Positions 9,930-19,050 of a stretch of DNA of 19,385 bases are shown in pieces; position 1 is the first letter of the stretch; every line of letters starts with the position of its first letter. The DNA is taken from contig JAMQCK010000602.1 in the NCBI GenBank assembly GCA_024196135.1, positions 1-19,385 on the forward strand, in the 5' to 3' direction. A program made the position numbers and the translations under genes. The stretch is from Pleurotus ostreatus/Saccharomyces cerevisiae fusant (taxonomy: Eukaryota; Opisthokonta). Under the pieces are notes generated by a model, which made no database searches, was not told the DNA's origin, and worked only from the letters and a program-made list of their open reading frames with translations.

Positions 9930-10075
9930 ACGGACTCGTACATGACTCCACGGACTAGTAAACGACGGCATGGACTGGTACTCTAGTCACTAGCACTCGG
10001 ACTACTTAGTACGCGGCATGGACGGTCATAGTAACACCATAGTACGGACAGTCATTGGACAAGCAAATGGACAGT
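9930..10075 (+). repeat. Diverged GGAC-core repeat array
   Basis: Units built on [CT]A[CT]GGAC followed by a [GA]GTA- or GTCAT-like tail recur at roughly 15-35 base spacing: cacggactcgta, cacggactagta, catggactggta, ctcggactactta, catggacggtcata, tacggacagtcat and atggacagttat. They differ enough that age or relaxed constraint is likely. Confidence 0.45.
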
Positions 10076-10595
10076 TATGGTCCGCGATTCGGACGGCCGT
10101 TTGGGATGCTTTGGGACGATGATGAAGGCAAGCGCTCCTTGCCATTCAAGAGTCAAGATAGTCAGTTTGCGAGGGGTACAGTGGACTTTCCTGTACAGTA
10201 TACTTCCCTTCCCTGCGTCCGTATGTAGCCTCGTAATGGCACATGCTAGCGTCGGTGCTCCTCGAATCCCGATAGTTCATCGACCTCCGGGAGCTCACAT
10301 TTCTTGGCCCGATGCCCGCAAGTGTCGTAAACTCGACGAGAGCATCGCGGGATGATGAGACTGTGTGGGGTGTCAGAGAGTATGGTGGAAAGAAGGCGAG
10401 TCATGTATCGAGTCGAATCGTAGTTGCGGACACGTATGAAAATGCACAAGGTAATCCCCTTGCCGGCGACAGGAGCTGTAGAAGCCGTGACATGGTCATC
10501 GCTGTGAGCACTGGATACCGTTCCCATAGTCATACTTGCACCGAACTCAGGATAGAGACAAGGGCCATGGGTTAGGAATGCAACTCATTCTCCTG

Positions 10596-10668
10596 TACAT
10601 GACTTTCACGTGCCATGTTGAACTTCCAGTGTGGCGTGAGAAGCGCCGGCGTTCGCCGACGGAGGCAA
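10596..10668 (+). repeat. Dispersed repeat copy B
   Basis: This is the inverted-orientation partner of 4530-4601, sharing TCACGTG, ATGTTGAACTT, GTGTGGCG.GAGAA and GCCGACGGAGGCAA. The two copies lie 6 kb apart and bracket the vip1-like gene and the 8168 gene. No terminal inverted repeat or target duplication is evident at either copy. Confidence 0.65.
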
Positions 10669-11919
10669 AACTGGGGCCGTAAGTCCGGACGACCTCTCGG
10701 CGGAAGATGTGGCCCGTTATAATGATGAGGGAGAGGTATGGTATGGAAGGTTCTCATATCCGTATGGGCGCTCGCGAGGTCAGGCTTCCATGCAGCGATG
10801 GAAAGCGCTCGAGCACGTAACTCTGTGCTACTGGTGATGACGATGTATATCTTCGAGCAGGGGATGGTAAGGAAGCTGGCGCTGCGAAAGGAAGTTGCGG
10901 GGATCTCGCAGGTGGTAGGCGCACTTCCGTGGCCAGATCATGGGCGCCTCGCTCTGTTCTCAAGCGCCGGAAAGCATGGTGCAAAGCATCGCAATTAATC
11001 GAGAAGTGCTTGAATATCCGCACGCTCAAGAAGCCCTTCAGAGCCGTCATATCAGGAATTAACCCCCTTCCTACATACCAATGACTCGGTAGAGGGGACC
11101 TAGTGATGCAGAAGGACGATAGACCGCGCGATAGAAGCAATCCTCTTGGGCACCCTGTTTGATAGGATTAAAGGTGATGAATACCTGCAATTAAGCCTGG
11201 GAATTTCAGGACTCGGGTGAAGCGGTGCACCGGCGAATGCCAAGGGGTGCGTCGGCGAAGTCTAACAGGCTCGGAAAGGTCATTTAGATCGATAGATGGC
11301 CGAGATAGAGTTCGACGAAAAGCGTATAGACTCGGGTAGGTTTTGCATGGATTCTGACAGGGTTTGCACAGGTTCGACGGTGAGCGATCGGATCCATCGA
11401 AACCGGAGTAGAAGGGTTTAATTAAGAACCTCATTCACCCCATTCGCGGGAGTTGAGGTTAGACCGTCGAAGTCGATAGCCCGTTTGGGGTCCGCATAGA
11501 TGTCGATGAAGTGGCTCGGCGGCTCGGTAGAGGAGGCTGCATGTGAGCATCAGCATAATTAAGGGCGGCGGCCCATTCAGACGAGCTCTGGCGGCGCGAT
11601 GAGGGCGATAGGGTGGCTCTCATAGATCCAATGACGCAGGGTTCTGTATCAGCGGTGACGAAGGAGCAGAGTGAAGAGGGATCGGTAAGAGCCTATCCAT
11701 GCCACCTTCGCTGTTGAGTCAAGGATGGGCCGTAGTCCCTCGCGGATGGACACACATGGGCGTCCGTCCAAGTCATTCCCATTCGTAGCTGTCGTTCCCA
11801 TACAAGCGCAATTTGAGCTTTCCCTATACCCAGCCTATGTCCCATAATCCCATTCACGCCTTCTCCGCCTTTGCCTGATAACCAATCAGCCATCCGCATC
11901 CTTCCCCTACCAAATCACC

Positions 11920-13897
11920 TCAACCACTCACCTCCTTCCCCTGCTGCCGCCTCCCCCTCCTCTCAAACGTCAACACTCCCATAAACATCAGCGCGCCGAA
12001 CATCGCCAGCATGACCGCAATGGTGAGCCCCGCGCCGAGGAAGCCCGTGCCGACGGGGCTGATCTTGTCGCTGTGCGCGGCGATGGCTTCGTTGGCGGCC
12101 TTGGTCAGCGCGCCGCAGCCGCGATCCTGGGTGTTGCCGCAGGCGGAGCACCAGTCGGCGGTCGTGTTGATGGCGGCGGGCTGGGGTGGGCTAGTGAGCA
12201 GGTACGATGGACAGAGGGGAATTGAGGGAAAGGAGATCTTACCGCAAGGTTGTCAACGAACGTCGACAACGGGACGTCGCCGTCCTGACCCATAATCGTG
12301 TAGGTCGTGAAGTCAGTATCGTCCGTGCCGTTCTTGAAGTTGAAGCGCAGGACGTGCTCGCCGTCGCTGGTCTCGCGGACCTCGAAGACGGCCGCGGCGG
12401 CGTAGTTCACTGGGATGAGTTGTCAGCGTCCAATGCCACTCGACTCGCAGAGATCGGGCGCAAAGAATGCGTCGCCCGACCGCGAAGACGCCCGCACTCA
12501 CCAATCCCCTCCAACTCCCCATGCATCTCCGCCGCCTGCGTCATGTTGAACAGCGACAAAAACGGCTTGTACGACACGCCGATGTACACAAACTGCGTCG
12601 CGTCCTTCTCGTCCACAATGCTCGCGAAGCCGTCGAGGATGTTGGGCAGGACGGTGCGGCCGGCGACTAGGAAATTATGAGCCAGCGTTCGCGCGAGCGA
12701 GCAATATAATGCGCGAAAGTGCCAGTGGTATTTGAGGGGATATCTGGCTCACTGTTTCCAATCCCATCCACCTCCGGAGACGTGAAGACACCGTATTCGT
12801 GATAGTTCGCCAAAGCCCGAGCCCGCGCGATAGTCTCCTCGGGCACGACTTGCGCAAATTGCTCGTTGTGGATCCAGTTGACGTTCATGAAGTCGAAGAT
12901 CTGTTGGATCAAGCAGAGTCGGTGTATGCTCTCTCGAGAGCATAATTGGACCGTGAACGTACGTTCCACTGTCAAATCCTGGGTCAGCAAAGCATAATCC
13001 TGGGTTAGCAAAGCATGTTTGCACAGGGAGGGGTCGTCTCTCATCCTCCCCTCATCATCACTCACCATATTCTGCAAGCTCACCGGCCGGCCATCGAGGT
13101 ACGGCGGAAGAGATTTGAGGAAGTCATCATTGTCGGAAGCTACCTGCTGGAATGCAGACGAGTTGTAGAAGTCGTTCGTCCAGTCGGAGAATGCGCCGCA
13201 GCTCGTCCAGCCCTCGAGGGAGACGTCGTTGTCGGGCTCGACGGATTCAACTGTAGGTGAGGTGATAGTCAATATTTCAAAAGGCTTCGGTCTGGCGGAA
13301 CGAAGAAACCTACTGGGAATGTACTGCAAACCAGGACCAATACATAAGCGATCGGACAGACATTCATGGCATTCACCCACGCACCTGATATCCCCCCAAC
13401 GGGCCCACAACGGTCGTCCCATTCGCCAGCGTCGTATTATACGCCGTCGTGTTCGGGTACAACCCCTGCATAAACGACACCGCCGAGTCGTAGATCACGC
13501 CCCCCTCCCCGCCCGCATCCGCCCGCGCGGCGATCTGGCTCGCGTTTACGACGTCGTGGCTCATGCCCGCGAGGTTCGTGGGCGAGGAGGCGTTGAGGTA
13601 GAGAGAGCGCAGCTTTTGGCCGAGTTGGTATTCTTGTTGCTGGGTGAGGAGTTAGCGAGTGAGGAATGGTGTGGGAGGGGGAGGGCGAAGGGGAGAAGGG
13701 GCAGGGTGGGAGGGGTAGTTGACTGACGTTCCCGAGCGGTGTGATCACCGTCCCGCTCGCGGTGTACGAGTCGGGGTCCTGGTAAAAGCCTACGACCGCT
13801 CAGTTTACCATACATCCCAGGTAGCATCACACGCACCTTGCCGATCCCCATGTCGCGTCAAAACCACCACACCCAAGAGCGTCGAATCGTCGGACAT
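11920..13897 (-). CDS. Histidine-acid-phosphatase-fold membrane protein
   Basis: Branch-2 histidine phosphatase superfamily (acid/lysophosphatidic-acid phosphatase relatives). Ten exons join in frame: 13897-13837, 13789-13728, 13639-13385, 13323-13314 (10 nt), 13250-13066, 12968-12963 (6 nt), 12900-12753, 12666-12502, 12409-12243 and 12180-11920. This gives 439 residues. The phosphohistidine motif TRHGDR is at 14-19 (His16), unusually near the N-terminus with no classical signal peptide ahead. Downstream come QYIPIESVEPDNDVSLEGWT (126-145), MWNIFDFMNVNWIHN and YHEYG. The usual distal HD proton-donor motif is not seen; its place reads GVSYKPFLSLFNMT (272-285). N-glycosylation sequons (NAS, NTT, NGT) and a Cys cluster (WCSACGNTQDRGCG, 363-376) suggest a lumenal or extracellular domain. 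One membrane span (about 399-423) and a short basic tail end the protein. The final GAG-gtgagt could alternatively be a donor to a further exon. A minus-strand TATA box lies 67 bp upstream of the ATG. Confidence 0.87.
12963..12968 (-). other. 6-nt microexon of the phosphatase-fold gene
   Basis: The six bases TGGAAC lie between a gacag acceptor and a gtacgt donor. They encode Trp192-Asn193, giving MWNIFDFMNVNWIHN, which matches the family pattern. Without them, the exons (ending ATG at 13066 and beginning ATC at 12900) would still join in frame, but would lack the conserved WN. The flanking introns are 97 and 62 nt. Confidence 0.75.
12976..13017 (-). repeat. 21-bp tandem duplication in the intron before the 6-nt microexon
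   Basis: Two adjacent 21-bp units (12976-12996 and 12997-13017) differ at 2 positions. Read on the coding strand, each carries a branch-point-like gctgac or gctaac and a cccag acceptor-like end. The duplication therefore doubles potential splicing signals just upstream of the true acceptor at 12969. It also explains why this intron is 97 nt long in a gene where about 60 nt is common. Confidence 0.7.
13314..13323 (-). other. 10-nt microexon of the phosphatase-fold gene
   Basis: The ten bases TACATTCCCA lie between a ttgcag acceptor and a gtaggt donor. They encode Tyr127-Ile128-Pro129 and the first base of Ile130, joining GGYQ to ESVEPDND as QYIPIESVEP, a family signature. Skipping it breaks the frame, so it must be included for a full-length product. 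Flanking introns: 61 and 63 nt. Confidence 0.82.
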
Positions 13898-14447
13898 CTT
13901 TGCCAGCTATCCGTGAACGTGTGATGGGGCAAAAGCGCGACCAGTCGTCCTCTCTAGTGTTCCCTTTATACACTGATCTCGGCTCTTACTCGCACCCCTG
14001 ATGGGAAGGCTATCAGCTCATGGATTCGACAGCAGGTGGACGGCGCGGGTCATGGGGGACGAGGTACACGAGGATGGGAACTGGAAGCTTACCTGTGCTA
14101 TCTTCAGGCTATCGTATCGACGATGGCCACGAGCGTCAGCAGAGGCCTGTTAGACGAGGAGCGTGTGCTGCTCGAGGTCCTGACGAAGATGGCCGCGTCG
14201 AATGACTCGTCGAGTCGGGCACGATGTGGGGGACTCATTGATGATTGCCAAATGCCAGCCGGGAGGTAAAGCGCTGATCGAGGTCAAGGCGGCCGTTATC
14301 TAATCTCATCCCGATCGTATCACACCGGTTACTTCTGACGGGCGCTTATTTCCAGCGCTAAGTCGCCGGCCTCTGCAATTTCGTTCGTAGAGGTCATAGA
14401 ATATACACACAGGCTCAATCAATGCAGCTTTTCAACGAGATACGTCG
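13898..14447. promoter_or_regulatory. Phosphatase promoter and bor1 3' flank
   Basis: This spacer of 550 bp separates two minus-strand genes. On the minus strand, TATAAAG at 13970-13964 lies 67 bp before the phosphatase ATG, a good core-promoter distance. The rest should hold the bor1 3' UTR and upstream sites. The open frames at 14020-14269 on the plus strand have no motifs. Confidence 0.55.
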
Positions 14448-16595
14448 TCATGAAGTCCCGCCGACGGATTCCATCGTCTGGAAGTGCATATGGGTCAGCG
14501 TCCAATTTATCGGGAGGCGAAAGGCGACATACGAAAGGCGACGCCGTGGGCGCGTCCAATATCGCCAGCTCCTCCTCCGTGAACGGTAGCCGCGGTACAA
14601 CCAGCACCCGCAATGGTATGAAGAGCATGATAATTACCGGGAATCCGATCGCAGCTGCCAGGTACACCCTTCAGCATACGCTCGCACCTCCAACTCGAGC
14701 TCAGCTCACCAATAGTCTGCGTAATCGCAAACGTCGCGCCGAACCCCACAAGCTGCAGCGCCACAAACAGCACGATGCGCGACTTGCGTACCCGGCGCAA
14801 AGGTTCGGAGGGCGCGATAAACTTCCTATCTCGGATCAGGTAGTAGAGCTTTTGCGTGATGCCATTTCCGTTGAGCGCGTCGGCGCCCATGTACCAGCTG
14901 AAGATGGTGGTCAGCACGCCCTTGAAGGTCGATAGAGGATTTCGTTTCGCGTCGTTGTGTGTTGCAGATAGGTGGTGAACGGAAAGTAGAGGGGAAGCAC
15001 TCACAACAGCCCCGCCAGCACCCCCCTCGGGATCAAGTTCAACAAATGCAAGAACGGCCCCGTCAGCAGCACCAAACACAACGACCCCTGCGCCAGATTC
15101 GACACCCGCTGCTCGACGACGCCAATGGGGTATTCATGCAACGCGGTGGACCCTGCATGCGGGTCCGGTGGTGTAGCCTCTGGATCGCGCTTCTCTCGCT
15201 TTCCCATCACCACCAGCGACGTCGTGTGTATTGGCGCCTGCGGGATGAGGCCGTTGGGCGCGGGCAGGCCTAGGAGGCCCGCAATAAACGTCGTCACGCC
15301 GAGCAGGAAGAAGTCCCAATGGAACCCCGGCGGCTTGCGCAACGGGAAGTCCGAACTCTGCGCCATTAGAGACTGTGAGGGATAGGCGTATTAGTCCAAA
15401 CAACTCCTTCACTGCGAATGAAACCGCCTACCGACACATTATGGTCGAAGAAGAACAGCACCCACAGGATAAACCCAAACGGCAACGCGATCCCCACCCA
15501 CTTCCCCTCCAACTGCCAAAACCTCACCAGCCACTCCCTCCCCCCAGCCGGCTGGAACGCCCCACTAATCGGCAGCGTCTGCGCATTCGCCGCATTAAAA
15601 CTCCCCCAATACGCCACCCCGCTCGACGCAACGAGCGAGATGGGCATCCCATAATCCGCCAGGAAGCGCCGCACATGCCGGTGGAAAAAGGTTTTCTGGG
15701 CGAGGGACTGGAAGAGGAAGGCGGTGACGAGCATGAGGAGGGCGACGATGATGGAGACGAGGGGGCCGGCGGCGTCCTGGGGCCCGGAGGATTGAGCGAG
15801 CTGCCGCGTGATGACTTGGATGCCGTATTGGAGGTAGACCCAGGAGACGTAGAAGCCGAAGGTGTCGCAGGAGAAGAGGGTGACGTATTTGAGGAAGTTG
15901 CACCCTTGGGGATGAGGGATGTGAGTGAGATAAAGATGGGGAGGCCGACGGAAAAGGAGGGGAAGATGGGAACGTACAATTGAGTATAGCAGTGATCCAA
16001 TGAATAATCGCCGCCCACAGGTAGACCCAGCCAATGAAGTGGAGATAATTTGGAGCGTTGTCTTCCTTCCCGATGATGTCGTATATGGTCTTGTTGAACA
16101 CAGTGATAGGTCCTGAAATGGGGTGAGCGATTATAGCTATAGACTCCAGAGAAGACGCACCAGTCACGCCGGCAATAGTGAGGGGCTGCGCGCCGAACAC
16201 GGAGAAGATGAAGGCGGCCATGAAGGAGGACATGAGGACCTCGGACACGCCGTACATCTGCGTGGTCTCTATGAGGTCTAGGGAGAATGCGATGCCAGGG
16301 AGGACGCTGAGATACTGTGTGAGTATCTGATAAAGTGAGGGATCAAGCATACGCACTTTGCGAAGAATATGAGCGCCGTAGCGGGAATTACGCGGTAATT
16401 GTACGCATCCCTCCAGTCGCTCCAATAGTACGGGGCTCTTGCCCGTATGTCCCTTCGTATACCCCTTCCAAGGGTACTTAGCTCATGGAGCCATCCTCTA
16501 GTAGAGGTCGCAGTAGCCGAGGAGGGAGCGGTCGATCGCTCGACCTCGACAGGTCTCTTCTCCGAGGGAGGAGCAGTAGCGTCTGGCGAAGGCAT
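14448..16595 (-). CDS. bor1: Bor1-type borate/anion transporter (SLC4 family)
   Basis: A multi-pass membrane transporter of the HCO3-/anion-exchanger family. Fungal members export borate across the plasma membrane. Eight exons: 16595-16357, 16306-16161, 16112-15978, 15904-15432, 15372-15005, 14897-14710, 14654-14533 and 14477-14448. The introns are 50, 48, 73, 59, 107, 55 and 55 nt. All phases agree, giving 566 residues, the usual length. A 45-residue disordered head precedes DWRDAYNYRVIPATALIFFANVLPGIAFSLD as a continuous stretch across the first junction. Then come YGVSEVLMSS, the hallmark QPLTIAGVTGP (about 120-130), CDTFGFYVSWVYLQYG, FHWDFFLLG..LLGLPAPNGLIPQAP, RGVLAGLFWYMGADAL and the conserved terminus SPFTMESVGGTS (555-566). 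About 10-12 hydrophobic segments run between residues 68 and 530. Nothing is missing or broken. Residues 30-40 of the head are Ser/Thr-rich. It shares a divergent 271-bp promoter with the hydrolase at 16867. Confidence 0.93.
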
Positions 16596-16866
16596 CGTAG
16601 GAGTAGTAATGTTCGTTTAAGCCGTGATCGTCATAAGCAGCGCTTGCTAATCCCCGACCGCGGTCCTCTCGCGGACGAAGCTCTGTACGGATGAGAGTTC
16701 GGGACGACCCTGGGGAATGCGGGGAAGCAGATCGGCGGGAACAATGGGATAATATGCTTGGCAATATTTGTCCGGCATCAATTCGCGATCACCTGACCAC
16801 AAAGTTGAGGACCGTGGCTGCTCGGCTCGTTGTTCTCTCACGCCCTCTCACGTCTGTACGGTCATC
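16596..16866. promoter_or_regulatory. Shared divergent promoter, bor1 / ABHD12-like gene
   Basis: Only 271 bp separate the two outward-facing start codons, so the two genes must share or abut their promoters. A/T-rich patches (gataatatgcttgg at about 16748, taatgttcgtttaa at about 16607) could serve as core elements. No canonical TATA box or known palindrome stands out. Confidence 0.5.
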
Positions 16867-18350
16867 ATGGATTCTTTCTTGGACTTCCTCACGAAAACGA
16901 TTCTTGGACGGAACAATGGACGTAGTGATTACATGGATATGGTTCTCAGAAAGACTCCGCACGTCGCGCTGGGTGCCACTGCTCTCTATCTCAGCGCCGT
17001 CGGACTGCTGTCGGCGCCATACATTCAAAAACAGTGAGGTAGCTGACTGCAGTGCGAAGCGCGATACTAAACTGGATACAGAGCACTCTACTGCAATGGA
17101 ATCCGGCGTCCACGATTAGGCGCCTACGAACGGCCGGAGAAGTACGGTCTCGCGCGTACGTCGACAGCCTCAAATTTCCATCGACCTACCATCTTACCCA
17201 ATTTATAGCCAGCAAAACCCTTAACCTACAGCTCCCTACCCCCGATGGCCAGACCCTCGGAGCCTGGTTCATCCTCTCCGACGCCTATTACCACTCCGTC
17301 CTCAAGCACGACTGGGAAATCGACCTCCGCCAGGCCCTCAGCTCCCTTCCCACCATCCTCTACCTCCACGACGCCGGCGCCTCGCGCTCCGCCAAGCCCT
17401 GCGTCGCCCAGTGCTCCATGTTCTCCGCCCGCCTCTCCGCGAACGTCTTCGCGATCGACTACCGCGGCTTCGGCGACTCGACGGGCGCGCCCTCGGAGGA
17501 GGGGCTCGCGACGGACGCACGCGCGGCGTGGGAGTGGCTCCTGCGCAACGGGGCGAATCCGGCGGATGTGGTGATTGTGGGGCAGGCGCTGGGGAGCAGT
17601 GTAGCTGCGCGGCTGGGCGCGGAGATTGAGAAGGACGGGCTGAGGCCGAGGGGGATTGTGCTGCTGAGCCCGTTCTCGAGCGTGAAGGACGCAGCTAGGA
17701 GCGTCGGTCTGCACGGGTCGGTGCCATTCCTGAAGCCGCTGAACCTGATCCCGAAAGCCACAGGTGCGCTACTTGTCAGTTGTATATGCAGCTGCTTACG
17801 AATGTCATTCATCAGATCTTCTCTTGAAGAGGGTCAAGCCAAGCTTTGATACTCTCGCCTATGCCTCCGTAAGCCCACCTTTCATTCCTTCTCACCACTC
17901 ACCCCTAACCTCACCCAGACCATCAAAATCGCCGACATCCTCATCGCCCACAGCGAAGACGACCCCGAGATCCCCCTCACCCACCCCGAATCCCTCTTCC
18001 ACGCCTTCCTCTCCCCCCTCCTCCCCCCGGAGGTCACGCTCCCCTCGAACCCCGGCTCCCTCTCCCCCCTCCTCCCCCCGGAGGTCACGCTCCCCTCGAA
18101 CCCCGGCTCCCTCTCCAAGGACGACTGGGACAAGTTCACGCACGACGTCACCGCGCGCCGGCAGGCGGAGAAGAACCTGGTCATCACGAATGAGATCCGG
18201 GACTTTGGCGTCACGAGCGAGTTTGTGGACTCGGATAATGGGGACAGGCGGGTGATGCTGGTGAAGACGCTCGCGGGGGGACATGATGCGGTGGGCTTGC
18301 AGGAGGGCGTGCAGGATGTGATGGGGAAGTTCTTTGGGTTTTTGCCTTAA
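16867..18350 (+). CDS. ABHD12-like alpha/beta hydrolase, probably catalytically inactive
   Basis: Alpha/beta-hydrolase fold of the ABHD12/Bem46-like group, membrane-anchored serine hydrolases acting on lipids or acylglycerols. Five exons: 16867-17033, 17082-17155, 17209-17763, 17816-17868 and 17919-18350, giving 426 residues. Introns are 48, 53, 52 and 50 nt, one with a clear branch site gatactaaac. An N-terminal membrane anchor spans about 33-53. Then come QALYCNGIRRPRLGAYERP, KTLNLQLPTPDG, AIDYRGFGDSTG (162-173), GQALG (205-209), AHSEDDPEIP (293-302) and GGHD with His405. The nucleophile elbow should be G-x-S-x-G; Ala207 (GCG) replaces Ser. The HG oxyanion-loop motif after the central strand reads LHDAG (133-137). 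The Asp and His of the triad remain. A 17-residue duplication (314-330 and 331-347) lies in the lid or loop after the acidic strand. The reading frame is intact, so this reads as a pseudoenzyme or recently inactivated copy, not a broken gene. Confidence 0.88.
18008..18116 (+). repeat. Perfect 51-bp in-frame tandem duplication in the hydrolase
   Basis: Two identical 51-bp units (18008-18058 and 18059-18109) are followed by seven more matching bases. The shift is 17 codons, so the frame is kept and LSPLLPPEVTLPSNPGS occurs twice. The absence of any difference between units indicates a recent event or an assembly artefact. The unit starts in a C-rich run (ctccccccctcc-like) prone to replication slippage. 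Confidence 0.95.
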
Positions 18351-18616
18351 ATTGGGGGCTGCTTTTTGCCTCAGACGGAAGCTGACGACGGGAGGATATG
18401 ATGATCACGCTATTGACTCAACTGACGATCTATGGAAACGCTATCTACGCTACGGATACCTTGTCGATTATACCTGTACATGCTTACTTTTCACGCATGC
18501 TTGCTTTGACGATTGCTAGACTCGAATGATAGCTTCTTGGCTTGACCAACTCGCTTCTACCCCGAACGACGGACTGAAACCCTCCCAACCTCAGGCCTCA
18601 GGATTTCTAAGAGTAC
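18351..18616. other. 3' flank of the hydrolase gene up to the LTR
   Basis: This 266-bp spacer holds the hydrolase 3' UTR. No gene, RNA or clear repeat is visible. Its right limit depends on the uncertain left edge of the LTR. Confidence 0.4.
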
Positions 18617-19050
18617 TGTACAACCCTGACTTGTGGATCCACCCCGGAAGTTACCGAATCACATGTTTTACGTGATTGCCACGGCGCCTCGGTTCGTCCC
18701 GACGTTCATCTTGACCTAAGTTACAAGCTCAGCACCGTCGAGTTTGGATCAGCTAGAGGCTCCAAATTCGACTCTTCAAAAAGCTTCGACTTTGCCTTTA
18801 CCAGTGCTGAACCACGCGCTTGTCTCCTGACAGCACGTGATCCATTTCCGGGCTTTATATACGATTCGTAGCCACCGATCACCTCAGTCGTTTGTCCCAT
18901 ACCCCGACGACTGAGGTGAGTTCTCATACATATGGTACCTACTCCCTACTCACTGGATTAGACTGTCCGTCATCCAGGTGATTATATTAGTCGTTTGTCC
19001 CATACCCCGACGACTGAGACTGTCCGTCATCCAGATCGCAGCTTCCAGCA
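18617..19050 (+). repeat. 5' long terminal repeat (left edge uncertain)
   Basis: The right end is CA at 19049-19050, directly before the primer-binding site. A TATA element, TTTATATA, is at 18854-18861 and would start transcription near 18885-18890. Downstream, two sequence blocks alternate as A-B-A-B (see next entry). The left end is set at the first TG that gives a plausible length of 434 bp; the 3' LTR is outside the window, so it cannot be confirmed. Confidence 0.5.
18881..19034 (+). repeat. A-B-A-B repeats with hairpin, in LTR leader
   Basis: Block A is 30 bp, identical at 18885-18914 and 18989-19018. Block B (gactgtccgtcatccag) is 17 bp, identical at 18961-18977 and 19018-19034. Copy 1 of A sits in a perfect inverted repeat: acctcagtcgt (18881-18891) and acgactgaggt (18907-18917), with a 15-nt loop. 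Copy 2 of A keeps the loop but has only a 6-bp stem because its left flank differs. Confidence 0.9.

Larger units (their letters stand above)
8978..11919. other. Gene-poor spacer with pyrimidine tract and decayed short repeats
   Basis: This 2.9 kb has no supportable gene. From 9250 to about 9620 the plus strand is strongly purine-poor (C/T/A). From about 9740 to 10075 it carries diverged short repeats. Copy B of the dispersed repeat is at 10596-10668. From 10670 to 11919 I see only short overlapping frames without motifs. Frames at 10754-11140 and 11168-11434 (minus) lack splice partners or family motifs. A noncoding transcript cannot be excluded. Confidence 0.5.

Noticed and set aside
10754..11434. 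Two minus-strand frames of 128 and 88 codons
   Set aside because: There is no family resemblance and no frame-consistent splice between them; composition matches the surrounding noncoding DNA.
13229..13726. 165-codon plus-strand open frame opposite the phosphatase gene
   Set aside because: It is antisense to exons and introns of a well-supported gene; composition (Arg, His, Val runs) is the mirror of GC-biased codons.
14419..14447. Extension of bor1 past 14448 in the unspliced frame
   Set aside because: Reading through the last intron gives a non-family tail, whereas splicing 14533 to 14477 gives the conserved TMESVGGTS end.
15375..15983. 202-codon plus-strand open frame opposite bor1
   Set aside because: It is fully antisense to bor1 exon 4. 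The acidic low-complexity sequence is the complement of membrane-segment codons.
16307..16319. Alternative acceptor of bor1 intron 1 at cacag (before TATCTC)
   Set aside because: It puts exon 2 out of frame and stops soon after. The next ag, 8 bases later, gives the conserved FFANVLPGIAF.
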